A DNA stretch of 64,000 bases from Eublepharis macularius. Taxonomy: Eukaryota; Chordata; Lepidosauria; Squamata; Eublepharidae. The position numbers and the translations under genes are program-made. Position 1 is the stretch's first letter, and the number at the start of each line of letters is the position of its first letter. The stretch is from positions 92,862,217 to 92,926,216 of the forward strand of contig NC_072799.1 of the NCBI RefSeq assembly GCF_028583425.1, in the 5' to 3' direction. Shown here piece after piece: positions 31,659 to 41,442 of this stretch. The notes under the pieces were generated by a model that ran no database searches, had not been told where the DNA came from, and saw only the letters and a program-made list of their open reading frames with translations.

Positions 31659-32407
31659 CTGCACAATATTTTTTTTTTAATAAAATTTTTATTGGATTAG
31701 ATATCATATTATTCCACATTACATTCATTTCCCCTATTTCCTATTTCTAACCCCCTCCCTTTCCCCCCTTTTTGTTGACTTCCAACAGTTTTCCAACCCT
31801 TTGCCCCTTTTCCCTTACTCATTTTAAATTCATTCTGTCTAACTAACGTATACATTCAATTCCTTCTAAGCTTATCTCTATATTCTTTCTATTCTCATAT
31901 TTACTTACATTAACTACTACATAATAACTAAATAATATCTTTCTTCTAATTGTAATTCTTTAACTATTTTAGTACTCTATACTCTATCTTTTGGTCCCTT
32001 ATTGGACAAACAATTTGTCCCATTTTGCATAATTTCAAATATTTCTATAAACAATTCATATAAGTCAACCAATTTAACTTATACTCTATATATTACTTTC
32101 CCTACATATCTTAGCTTCATTCTACTTTGGTTATATTATTTTGCTTTGATTATGCAATTATACGGCTATCATCAAGAATCGTCAATCAATTTGACCTAGA
32201 TAACTTCAGACCAAGTCATTCAGTTTAGTATATTATACAATTACCAAAAATAGTATTAATCAGTCTATCCTTATACTTAATTGCTTTCTGTCATTATTCT
32301 ATATATATATATATATTTATAATAATCTAATAAAATAACTGCTTAGAAATTCCCATTTGCCTCTCCTCCCACCGGTAAAGTCACTCCCCTCTGCATTTTA
32401 TTATATT

Positions 32408-35400
32408 TCAATAGTTCTCAAACTGCCACAGTTCTCCTCCAACCTCCCACTTCTTCGCTAGATATTGCTTCAGCTTCTCCCAGTCTGTGTTAAACTGTCC
32501 TGGGTCAAGGTTTCTCAGTTTCCTTGTCATTTTGTCCATTTCCGCCATATACAGCAATTTGTATATCCAGTCCTCGATTGTTGGTACTTCTTGTACTTTC
32601 CATTTTTGCGCATACAGAAGTCTGGCCGCTGCTGTCATGTAAAATAACAATGTCCTGTGTTGAACTGGAATACCCTCCATTCCCAAATTCAGTAGCAGGA
32701 GTTCTGGGTTCTTATTAATTTGAAATTGTAAAATCTCACTTAATACTCTTATTATTTCACCCCAGTACTGCCTTGCTACCTCACACGTCCACCACATGTG
32801 GTACAGGGATCCCTCATGTTTTTTACACTTCCAGCATTTATTAGACGTATTCAAATTCCCTAGAGCTATCTTCTTTGGTGTCATGTACCAACGATAAATC
32901 ATTTTATAAATGTTCTCTTTAATATTAATACATGTTGTAATCTTCATTGTATTCTTCCACAGGTATTCCCACGCCTCCATTGTTATTTCTTTATTAAAAT
33001 TTATGGCCCACTTCACCATTTGCACTTTAACGATTTCTTCTTCAGTATACCATTTCAACAATACTTTGTATACCTTAGAAATTTCCTTCTTGTCTTCTTG
33101 TAGAAGTATCTGCTCTAGTTCTGAATTCTCCATTCTTATCCCTCCCTTTACACAGTCCGAATTATAAAGATCTCTGATCTGTCTATACTGGAACCAATCA
33201 TAATTTAGAGATAACTCGTCCTGCGTCTTTATTTTAAGTTTGGAAAATTCTATTCGTGTTATCTCCTTATATGTTAAACACTGTTGCTCGTTATCCACAG
33301 TTCTCGGATCTATTACCTCATATGGAACCACCCACAGGGGGGTTCCTTCTTGCAAATAGTCTCTATACTTCTTCCAGGTTGTGTATAGGCTTCTCCGTAT
33401 GTAGTGATGTAAGAACATAGAGTCCGCTTTTAATTTATCATACCATAAATATGCGTGCCATCCGAATGTTTTTTTATATCCTTCTAGGGCCAATAGTTTC
33501 CGATTCTTCAACGTCATCCAGTCTTTCATCCACACTAAACAAATTGCATCGTGGTAAAGTCTTAGATTGGGCAGTTGCATTCCGCCTCTTTCTTTTGCGT
33601 CTTGTAAAACTTTCATTTTCACTCGAGGCTTCTTGCCAGCCCAAACAAAGTCTGATATTTTCCTTTGCCATTTTTCAAACTGCTTGGAGTCTCGAATAAT
33701 TGGTATTGTCTGTAGCAAAAACATTACTCTTGGTAACACATTCATCTTAACAACTGCGATCCTCCCCAACCATGACAAATTCAATCTATTCCATTTGATC
33801 AAATCTCGCTCTATCTGAGTCCATAATTTTTCATAGTTGTTCTTGAATAGATCTATATTCTTTGCAGTCAGTTCAATTCCCAAATATTTCACCTTACTTG
33901 TTACTTCACAGTCTGTTATTTCTGTTAACAATTGTTGTTTTTGCTTAGTCATATTTTTACATAATATCTTTGACTTCTTTTTATTGATATAGAACCCTGC
34001 CAAGTCTCCAAACTCCTTAATCTTCCCTATTACTTTTGGCATGTTCTCCGTTGGATCTTCCACAATTAACATTATATCGTCCGCAAATGCTCTAACCTTA
34101 TATGAAAAGTCTTTTATTTTTATTCCACGAATTTCTTCATCTTGTCGTATTTGTATCATCAGAATCTCCAACACCAAAATGAACAACAGCGGAGACAACG
34201 GGCAACCTTGTCTTGTTCCTTTACCTATAGTCAATTTCTTAGTAACCTCATCATTCACCACAATTGCTGCATTCTGGTCTCTATATATTTCTTTCACGGC
34301 TCTTATGAACCTTTCTCCCATTTGTAGCTTTTCCATAGTGGCAAACATAAAGTCCCAGTTCAAATTGTCGAATTGACGCTTTTTCAGCGTCAACAAAGAA
34401 GAAACCAACCTCTTTATCACAACGCTTATCATAGTACTCAATAGCGTTTATCACTGTCCTTAAATTGTCTCTGATCTGTCTATTTGGCAAAAAACCGGCT
34501 TGTTCCTCCTCGATAACTTCCGAAAGCCATCCCTTCACTCTTTCCGCCAGTATCTTCGCAAAGATTTTGTAGTCATTATTGAGTAACGATATAGGTCTGT
34601 AATTTTTCACGTTAGTCAGGTCTTGTCCCTCTTTGGGGATCAATGATATATTAGCTTCATTCCAAGTATCTGGGATCCGTTGACCCTTTAAAACACCATT
34701 GATCACCTCTTTTAGGAATGGTACCAGCTCATTGGCCATTACCTTATAAAATTTAGCTGTAAGTCCATCTGGCCCTGGCGCCTTTCCCAGATTTGTTGAC
34801 TGTATTGCCTTTCTTATTTCCTCATCCGTTACTTCATTATTCAGTTTGTCTCTCCAAACTTCTGAAATTACTGGTAACTTCATTTTCTCCAAATATGTCA
34901 CTATTGCGTCTTTGTTCACCTCTTTCTTATTATACAATTTAGCATAAAATTTGTAAAAGGCTCTACTAATGGCTGTCTGTTCCAAATGCGTTTTATTATC
35001 TTCACAGATTTTATTTATTGTTTTCTTCTCTTTTCTCTTTTTTAATTGCCATGCCAAATATTTCCCAGGTTTGTTAGCACCTTCAAACGCCTTCTGGTTC
35101 AATCTTTTAAGATTCCACTCCAATTCTTTGTTGTTCATTGCTGTCAACTGCTCTTGAAGTATTTTAATGTCCTGATAAATTTTCTTTTTCCCTGGTCTTT
35201 TCTTTAACTGTACTTCTTTGGCTTTTATTTTCTCCATAATCTCCTGTCTCTTCTCCTCCTTCTTTTTTCTGGCTCTTCCGTTTAAGTCCATTAGTATGCC
35301 CCTAATTACTGCCTTGTAAGTATCCCAAACCTTGTTGGTTGGTACTTCTCTGTTCATGTTATATTGTATGAAGAAGTTTGTCTCTCTTCTCAGCATTTCC

Positions 35401-36173
35401 ATATTCTCTCCCTCTATTAACAAGTCCTCATTTATTCTCCATCCTTTCCTTTTACTCCTTTTCCCCAACTTCCACATAATTGGGTTATTATCTGAGCCAA
35501 CCATAGGCATTATTTCCACCTCTTTAGTCCATATCGCTAAGTCTTTTGAGGCCCAGATCATATCAATTCTCGATAGTGTAGAATGTCTTGCGGAGAAAAA
35601 CGTGAATTGTCTACTTTTAGGATTTTGTCTTCTCCATACATCTTCTAAAGTTTCTTGTTGTACCAATTCAAAAAACACCTTTGGTAATAGTCCTCTTTTC
35701 TTTTGTGCAGTTGTTGATTTTTTATCTAATTCCAGATCTGTCACTCCATTGAAATCTCCAGCAAGAATTATCTGATCATATGAAAATTCATCTAGTTGCT
35801 TCCTCAAGTCCTCAAAGAAGCTTTCTTTTGCTCCGTTAGGAGCATAAATTCCAATTACCAGCACTCTCTTTAAGTTCCATATACATTCCACTGCTAAAAA
35901 TCTGGCTTCCACATCTTTCATTACAAGCTTTGGCTGTAGCTCCTCCTTTATATACAACACCACTCCTCTTTTTTTCTTGTTAGAGGCCGCTACAAAATCA
36001 TCACCCAATTTTCTTAATTTTAAATACTTTACATCCTGTTTTCGAATATGAGTCTCTTGCAAGCACACAATATCACATTTTTGTTTTAATAGCCAGTGGA
36101 AAATGCTTTTTCTCTTGTTTGGTGAATTAAGTCCATTTACATTCCAAGATAAAACTTTACGCTCCATAGTCAT
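32408..36173 (-). pseudogene. L1-A ORF2 (endonuclease-RT), frameshifted
   Basis: Two frames, 36173-34281 and 34441-32408, together cover a typical L1 ORF2. The first holds the APE-type endonuclease (N11, E40, GDFN near 140, SRIDMIWAS) and the RT start (NYRPISLLNNDYKIFAKI); the second holds the rest of the RT (TRQGCPLSPLLF, FADD) and the Cys-His knuckle. The break lies at about 34365-34375, where copy A has 4 extra nt relative to copy B just after VDAEKA. The SDH catalytic motif reads SDN (position 229). The product would lose most of the RT. Confidence 0.9.
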
Positions 36174-36946
36174 TATCTTATTGCTGGTAAGTCCTTTTCA
36201 TTGTTCCTTATAAACCGCTCCATCTCTCGTTCAGATCTGATACGCTTTTTTACTCCTCCAAATTCAAAGGAGACTCCTTCTGGTAATTCCCATCTGTACC
36301 TTATTTTCATGTCCTTCAAGATCTGGATTAAGGCTTTATATTTTTTCCGGTCTAGTAACACCCATCTGGGTATTTCCTTCATGATGATAATCGTCTTGCC
36401 ATCGATTTCCAATGGATCTTGGAACTGTTTAGTCACAATCTTCTCTTTCATGTTTCGGGTCGTGAACTGCACAATCACGTCTCTTGGTAATTTCCTCTGG
36501 GTCGCAATTCTTGAGTTTACACGGTATACCACATCTAGGATAGCCACAATTTCCTCCTCCTCCTTTCCCAGGTAATCAGCTAACACCTCAGTAATCTGTT
36601 CTTGTGCTGTCTTTCCTTCCACTTCCGGCAAACCGCGAAATCTCAGCTGCTTCTCCATATGCTTGCTTTCCGCAACCACCATCCTTCCCCTCATCAGCCT
36701 CATCTCTGTTTGTTGCGTATCAGCTAAATTCTCCACCGCGCCTTCCACTGCCTTAACTCTCTGCTGTGTTCCTTGCAACTCATTTTGCATTCTTTCCATA
36801 CCTTTTTTCACTTCTGAAAGCTCACTTTTCACAGTCTGTTTAACCTCTTTAATCAGCTCCGGTTTCATGTCCTTAAGTTCTTTTATTACTTCTAAAAGTT
36901 TTTTATCCAAGTTCTCGATTGCCGATTGCCACTCTTTTTTCGACAT
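36173..36946 (-). CDS. L1-A ORF1 (RNA-binding chaperone), 257 aa
   Basis: An L1 ORF1p-type protein: an N-terminal coiled coil (residues about 5-85, heptads rich in Lys/Glu/Leu), an RRM-like central part (KQLRFRGLPEVEGKTAQEQI) and a basic C-terminal domain ending near MERFIRNNEKDLPAIR. Compared with copy B it starts at an internal Met, because a frameshift just upstream removes the first 43 residues. The stop TAA overlaps the ORF2 start as TAATG. Confidence 0.8.
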   Translation of the reverse strand: MSKKEWQSAIENLDKKLLEVIKELKDMKPELIKEVKQTVKSELSEVKKGMERMQNELQGTQQRVKAVEGAVENLADTQQTEMRLMRGRMVVAESKHMEKQLRFRGLPEVEGKTAQEQITEVLADYLGKEEEEIVAILDVVYRVNSRIATQRKLPRDVIVQFTTRNMKEKIVTKQFQDPLEIDGKTIIIMKEIPRWVLLDRKKYKALIQILKDMKIRYRWELPEGVSFEFGGVKKRIRSEREMERFIRNNEKDLPAIR

Positions 36947-37857
36947 CGTGGGGCTTGCTTTAGCTCGCTCCCACGAGTCCGCTCTCTTCCTTAACTCCGT
37001 GGCGTTAAATTCAATGTCCTTTTAATTTAAATGTCCCGGTCTTCTCGGACAAAAACTTTTTAAAAATCCAAAATGTCGGGCGTCTTTTCTCTATGGTTCC
37101 TCTATGATTTTGTAATCCAAAATGGCTTACTTCCGCTTCCGCTGAAGCCGCGGTTCTTCCCCTTTCAAAGATGGCGATTCCCTTCTTCCTGCCCTCCGGC
37201 AGGGACCACTTCTCTCCAGCAACTCTATTGTTATTACGCACTTCCTGTTTCCCGGCTTCCCACAGCAGCTCTCGCGATGGTAAAGTTTTCTCACAGCTCC
37301 GTAACCACAAGTATTCAAAACAATAGTCCTATTTCTCCAATAACTTCTTTAAACTTAGTCCTTTTTCTAATACAACTCTTGCCGAATCTTCCCCTCCTTA
37401 TAGTTAATCTGTTGCAGCTTGAAAATCTACTTTTATTCTTCTTTGCTTTTAACAATCTGTCCCATATCAGAAGATAGTGATCTTTACCTTCTCATTCACT
37501 TTCCTTGGGTTGTAATCGCTGTTTCAATCTTAGTTTCCCCTCCACTCTTCTCTCCCCTGTTGAAGCTTGGGTACGTAAGTCTTATGCCAACCGCATTGGC
37601 CCCAAAACTGCCGCAGAGATCTTTGCCGACCTGTCACAGGGTGGGACCTCAAGGGTCAGGGGGAGATCCGTTGCGCAGGCCCCCCCCTCGCCCGAGATCG
37701 ATGCGCCCTGAGGTCTTGAGCGTACTTTGCCTGCTCTCCGCCTGAGAGCAGTCGGCCGCGGGCTGAATTTCCCCCGCCGGCCGCTTAAAACGGCAGTCCG
37801 GTCAGCTCCGCAAATGGAGCTGCGTCAGACCTCCATGAATCCCAAACCGGAAGTCCT
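36947..37857 (-). promoter_or_regulatory. L1-A 5' UTR / internal promoter region
   Basis: About 910 bp upstream of ORF1, colinear with 60351-61124 of copy B. The far end is G+C-rich (around 37620-37850: ccgccggccgcttaaaacgg, gtccggtcagctccgc). L1 5' UTRs act as internal promoters; that role here is inferred from position. The end reaches ggaagtcct before the TSD, nine bases beyond the homologous end of copy B. Confidence 0.6.
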
Positions 37858-37868
37858 CTGCACAATAT

Positions 37869-38049
37869 ATTTTTAATGGCTTGTGCTCCTTCTCACCTCA
37901 CTAGAACTTCGTTTGAGTTTGCCATTTTCAGAGTAAAACATTTCATATTTTTCTCACTGAAAACTTTTCAATCCATTTTAGATCACTCACATCCCAGATT
38001 ACTAAATTTAAATCATGAATTACTTAATTTATGATTTCCAGCTTACCAG
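37869..38049 (-). mobile_element. RTE/BovB fragment (5' side of L1-A)
   Basis: The minus strand leads directly into the BovB reading at 31658 when L1-A and one TSD copy are ignored (the Gln-Ser/Arg context before DQIRLYGKP). The outer part (37960-38049) is too decayed to assign. Confidence 0.5.
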
Positions 38050-38191
38050 GGCCGATTCCGCACAGCTTACCTGAAGTCGGAACATTGTGGGACGTTGCGG
38101 AACATGCCAGCAAAAATGCGAAAGATCTTCCGTGTTTTGGCCGGCATGTTCCACAACGTCCTGGCTTCAGGTAAGCCGTGCAGAATCGGCC
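38050..38191. mobile_element. Foldback transposon, GGCCGATTC termini (142 bp)
   Basis: Inverted termini ggccgattccgcacagctta and taagccgtgcagaatcggcc. The hairpin continues through cctgaagtc/ggcttcagg and ggaacat...atgttcc around a gaagatcttcc centre. Candidate 3-bp TSD CAG on both sides. Termini resemble the element at 23352-23531 (consensus GGCYGAWTCCRCAC). Confidence 0.65.
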
Positions 38192-38639
38192 CAGGTTTTG
38201 TACTTCTCACATTCCATGTTCCTGCTACATGTGTTGCATCTTGCATCTTTTTTCTTTTGCATCTATTCCCTTCAGCAACTGGACACCCCTTTGGTGTTAA
38301 CCCAGTCCTGTCATTAAAAACAGTTACACCTAACCTCTCCTCTTCCCCAGTAGCTAATTGAGTGGCTTGCAAACTGGAGGTCTTGTTTCTCAGCACTGTA
38401 TCTCTCCCGCCCCCCGCCCCCCAATTTTGATCCTCTCATCATAGGGCTTTTGAAGTATGAGATTATCAGAAGCGGTTTCCCATTTTTTTTTATTTGGCAT
38501 ACTACCAACCAGGGTCAGCTGAAGTATCCCTGCCATTTTCCATGACAGATTCTCCACCAGTTTCACCCTCTACAACTGCTGCTGCCCAGTAGCTGGTCAC
38601 TTCAACAATTCCTCTGTCCCAGCACCACTGGATCTGCCC
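38192..38639. other. No gene recognised
   Basis: Short intergenic stretch with a CCCGCCCCCCGCCCCCC run near 38407; nothing else identifiable. Confidence 0.4.
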
Positions 38640-39150
38640 GTTCTCTTCTTCTGACGTGACCGCTGATTCCTGAAGGGGGTCAATTCATCTTTGTACGGGA
38701 TCTAGCTTTGACTATTCTGCCTTGCGTGATTGTTCCAGAAGGTCAGACAGTCAACTGAGTCACTCTCAACTCCTCCTGGCAATATTGCTTTCCGCTTCTC
38801 TGACACGCTCAACTTCCTCACCGTCTTAAGGTGGGCTTCTTTAAAAGTGGATTGTCCACAGCCTGTTTGAAGGATGGGAAGACCACTCCCTTTCTCAAGG
38901 AAGCATTAAATACCTTTTAGACCAGCCCCCCTAGCAAATTTCAGCAGCTGGGAAGGGCAAGGGGCATACAAGCAGGTGGCAGGCCTCAAACCTCCCAGGA
39001 TCCTGTCCACATCCTCAGACTGAATGAACTGGAAAAGGCCAACACTGTACAGACACAGCAGTTGTTGTAGAAATTTCTTGCTCTGCAACTGGGGACCAGT
39101 CCACCAGTTGCTGTCGGTTCGTTGCTTGGGTTTGCCTCTTACCGTAGGCA
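38640..39150 (-). mobile_element. Unassigned LINE, RT N-terminal fragment
   Basis: The minus strand reads SEDVDRILGGLRPATCLYAP and PSQLLKFARGAGLKG, the segment that precedes the RT core in CR1/L2/Jockey-type LINEs (pattern vdrvLGxxRxTTCPLDPCPSWLVK). The + strand matches 48903-49330 closely. It continues, across the solo LTR, with 39880-40240. Confidence 0.6.
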
Positions 39151-39202
39151 AGTAAAGAGTGCAACCTCACTTGATCTTTCCCTAGTACTAAACTGATGTC
39201 TC

Positions 39203-39856
39203 TGTTAAGAATAATGTGCCAGCAGCAAAAAAGTCTTAAGCAAGACTGGAAGTTTTATTTTAAAAGGCAAAAGAGAATACAAGCAGAGAAACAAGGCACC
39301 AGTTCAGGGCCTCACCTCTGCTGAACACTAGAACACTACAGAGATAGATACAGAGTACAAAATCATTAGCTAGACATAACAATGATACAAAACAACTAAG
39401 ATATCTCCCCCCCCCCAATCAAGAGCTCTTGACACACACACACACACACACACCGTTGCACAGAGCAGAGACCTGTGAGGTCTCTGTCCTCTAACAAGAG
39501 AAGGGTCCCAAGCATCTTGTGTCTTCACCTTTTATAGCTGGAAAATCAAAGGAATGCATAGGTTGACACCATCAGCAATTACACAAACTTTGTTCTGATG
39601 ACACAAATTGAATGAAGAATTTTACAAAAACATTAACCAGGACATCATCTACATTTAAGATAGACTTCTTCTTTGATATGCAATTAGTTACATGGTAAAT
39701 TACAAAGGAATGTACACTTTTTAACCAGCCATAACTTGGGAGGGTCTGTCCTTTCCAACTATAAGCTGTTTGCTTCGGTCCTTATTACCTTGCTCACCAA
39801 AAGACCCTCTGATGGCATTTAACAATCAGCAACTTTTGTGGCTTTATCTGGTTTCA
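39203..39856 (-). mobile_element. Probable solo LTR (654 bp)
   Basis: On the minus strand it starts TGAAACC and ends TTAACA. It has a TATAAAAGG box (about 39527-39535) and an AATAAA signal about 280 bp downstream (near 39255), the order expected in an LTR U3-R. Flanks gtctc and gtcac form an imperfect 5-bp TSD. A CA dinucleotide tract (about 39435-39452) lies inside. It separates two LINE pieces that belong together. No internal retroviral genes are present. Confidence 0.5.
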
Positions 39857-39879
39857 GTCACACAAAGTGAAACCTTCTG

Positions 39880-40240
39880 CCTGCTCTCAGGAAAGAGGCT
39901 TTATTGAACAGAGAGAGAGCCTTCGCAAGATCTCTGTGCCATGCTGAAGCTGGTTCCATATTACAAGCATAGGCCTGGTTCCGGCCCAGCCCCAAAATTC
40001 GGACCACAGTAGTGTCAGAAAAGTGTTCTTTCTTTGCCGCCACCGCTGCCACAGAGTACACTTTAAAATTCAGTTTGGCCCATCTTATTGGATTCAGAAG
40101 AAAGCCCTGAGGTGAGGTCAACCCTTTCCCTTCCCAGGGCTGAGTGATACCTGTTTCTATAACACTTGAACTCACTGGCAGCACAGGAACAGGACACTCC
40201 ATATAGCATTAGGCAAGTGTCAGCATTGCCACTCTCTACC
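39880..40240 (-). mobile_element. Unassigned LINE, N-terminal fragment
   Basis: The minus strand begins MECPVPVLPVSSSVIETGIT at 40202, the same start as LINE pieces near 50165 and 51942. It then passes to a stretch homologous to 49310-49390, skipping the endonuclease. Thus this copy has an internal deletion. Confidence 0.55.
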
Positions 40241-40570
40241 TGATCACAAGGGAGCCCAAGGCTCAAGGAAGCACACCAAAAACCGCTACTGGGCATAGTG
40301 TATCACCATAAGGTATATTACCATTCAGACCACAAATGATGCAGTAACAATAACAATTCTTGGACTTATATAATCCCAACAAAATACAGTTTAAAAGGTT
40401 CAAGAACAATTCAGAAGCAATTTGGTGCAGACAGAAAGCCGCCTTGTATTCAGGCTGGCGTCTGCGAGCAAGCTGTCATGTTCTGAGTTGCTGATCGATA
40501 ACGGTTGCAAAACTCCAGGTGGAAAGCTGCAAACCCATAAGGAGAAGGCAACGAGCCTTGCCGGCTTCTT

Positions 40571-40610
40571 TTCTGCACTCGTTTCAGACTTGTCTCTTTC
40601 CTCAGGCCAT
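40571..40610 (-). ncRNA. Hammerhead-ribozyme-like motif in the PLE 3' flank
   Basis: The minus strand reads CTGAGGA (40605-40599), a weak stem II AGAC..GTCT or AGA-CAAG-TCT, GAAA (40585-40582), then C-GA-G-T as a two-pair stem III. CUGANGA...GAAA is the hammerhead core, and very short stem III forms are described for PLE ribozymes. Stem II is weaker than ideal and the cleavage-site base reads G where H is required, so activity is doubtful. Confidence 0.45.
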
Positions 40611-40856
40611 TACACCTATGATAAACCGCAGTGCCATAAACCTATATATCAAAATCAACACCAAAAATATACTGAAACTTACAGACCAAGACTATATACT
40701 TACAATTGTTGCCCATAATATTCAATAGAATTTCATAATCTATAGGGAAGCAATATCAGTTGCATCAGGATGGGTTGTAACCTCCCGAGCTCAAATTTAT
40801 ACAGCCAGGTGGAGATCGTTAATGAATTAAAGGTGCCGCTGCGACACGGCACAGCC

Positions 40857-41290
40857 TATCAAGTCACAAATACTTATACACAGTATTGCAATCTTACGGA
40901 TATAGGTACCCCTGCGGATAGCTTTTCATTTCACTAGATGTTCCATAATATTAAGGGTAAATAAGGTTACATTGAGGCAATAAATATAATTTAAGAACAG
41001 ATGTATAAATCTAATAAATACTTATAAACAGCATTCCAACTTTATAATTATACAACATTCCAACTATATAGATATAAACCCTCCCCACGGACAACTTCTC
41101 ACTGGATGTTCCATAATATAATATAATAATATAATTATCCGCCCTGAGCCTGCGAAAGCAGGGAGGGCGGAATATAAATATAATAAATTAAATTAAATTA
41201 AATTAAATAAATTAAATATTGTGAATAAATAGAGTTACCTTGAGGCAATAAATATAATTTAAAATCAGGTATAAAGAAGTATATTACAAT
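40857..41290 (-). repeat. Tandem repeat in the PLE 3' flank (about 2.5 units)
   Basis: Two units share aatacttata(c/a)acag, ggatataggtaccc/gatataaaccctcc, ac(t)aga/ggatgttccataat and ttgaggcaataaatataattta. The second unit is interrupted at about 41125-41217 by ccgccctgagcctgcgaaag...gggagggcgg plus an ATTAA tract, which looks like a LINE/SINE tail insertion. Confidence 0.6.
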
Positions 41291-41442
41291 TAATATGGAT
41301 AAATATGCCTTTAGTAAAAAAGTCTCTCCCAGTGGTTTAGGGTTCACGCATATAAGACGTTATCCTACCTAGCAGCAGGGGTGTTGTAATTGACTCAAGT
41401 AAGTCCTACAGGGCATCTATAACAAGACATATTTAACAAAAT

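Larger units (their letters stand above)
31670..37857 (-). mobile_element. Full-length L1 LINE, copy A (6.19 kb, damaged)
   Basis: Minus-strand order: 5' UTR (37857-36947), ORF1, ORF2, 3' UTR with a G-rich tract, and a short poly(A) read as T9 at about 31670. Flanked by an 11-bp exact TSD ctgcacaatat at 31659-31669 and 37858-37868. Colinear with copy B at 54930-61124. Damage: shortened ORF1 start, a 4-nt insertion in ORF2 and an endonuclease His-to-Asn change. Confidence 0.9.
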
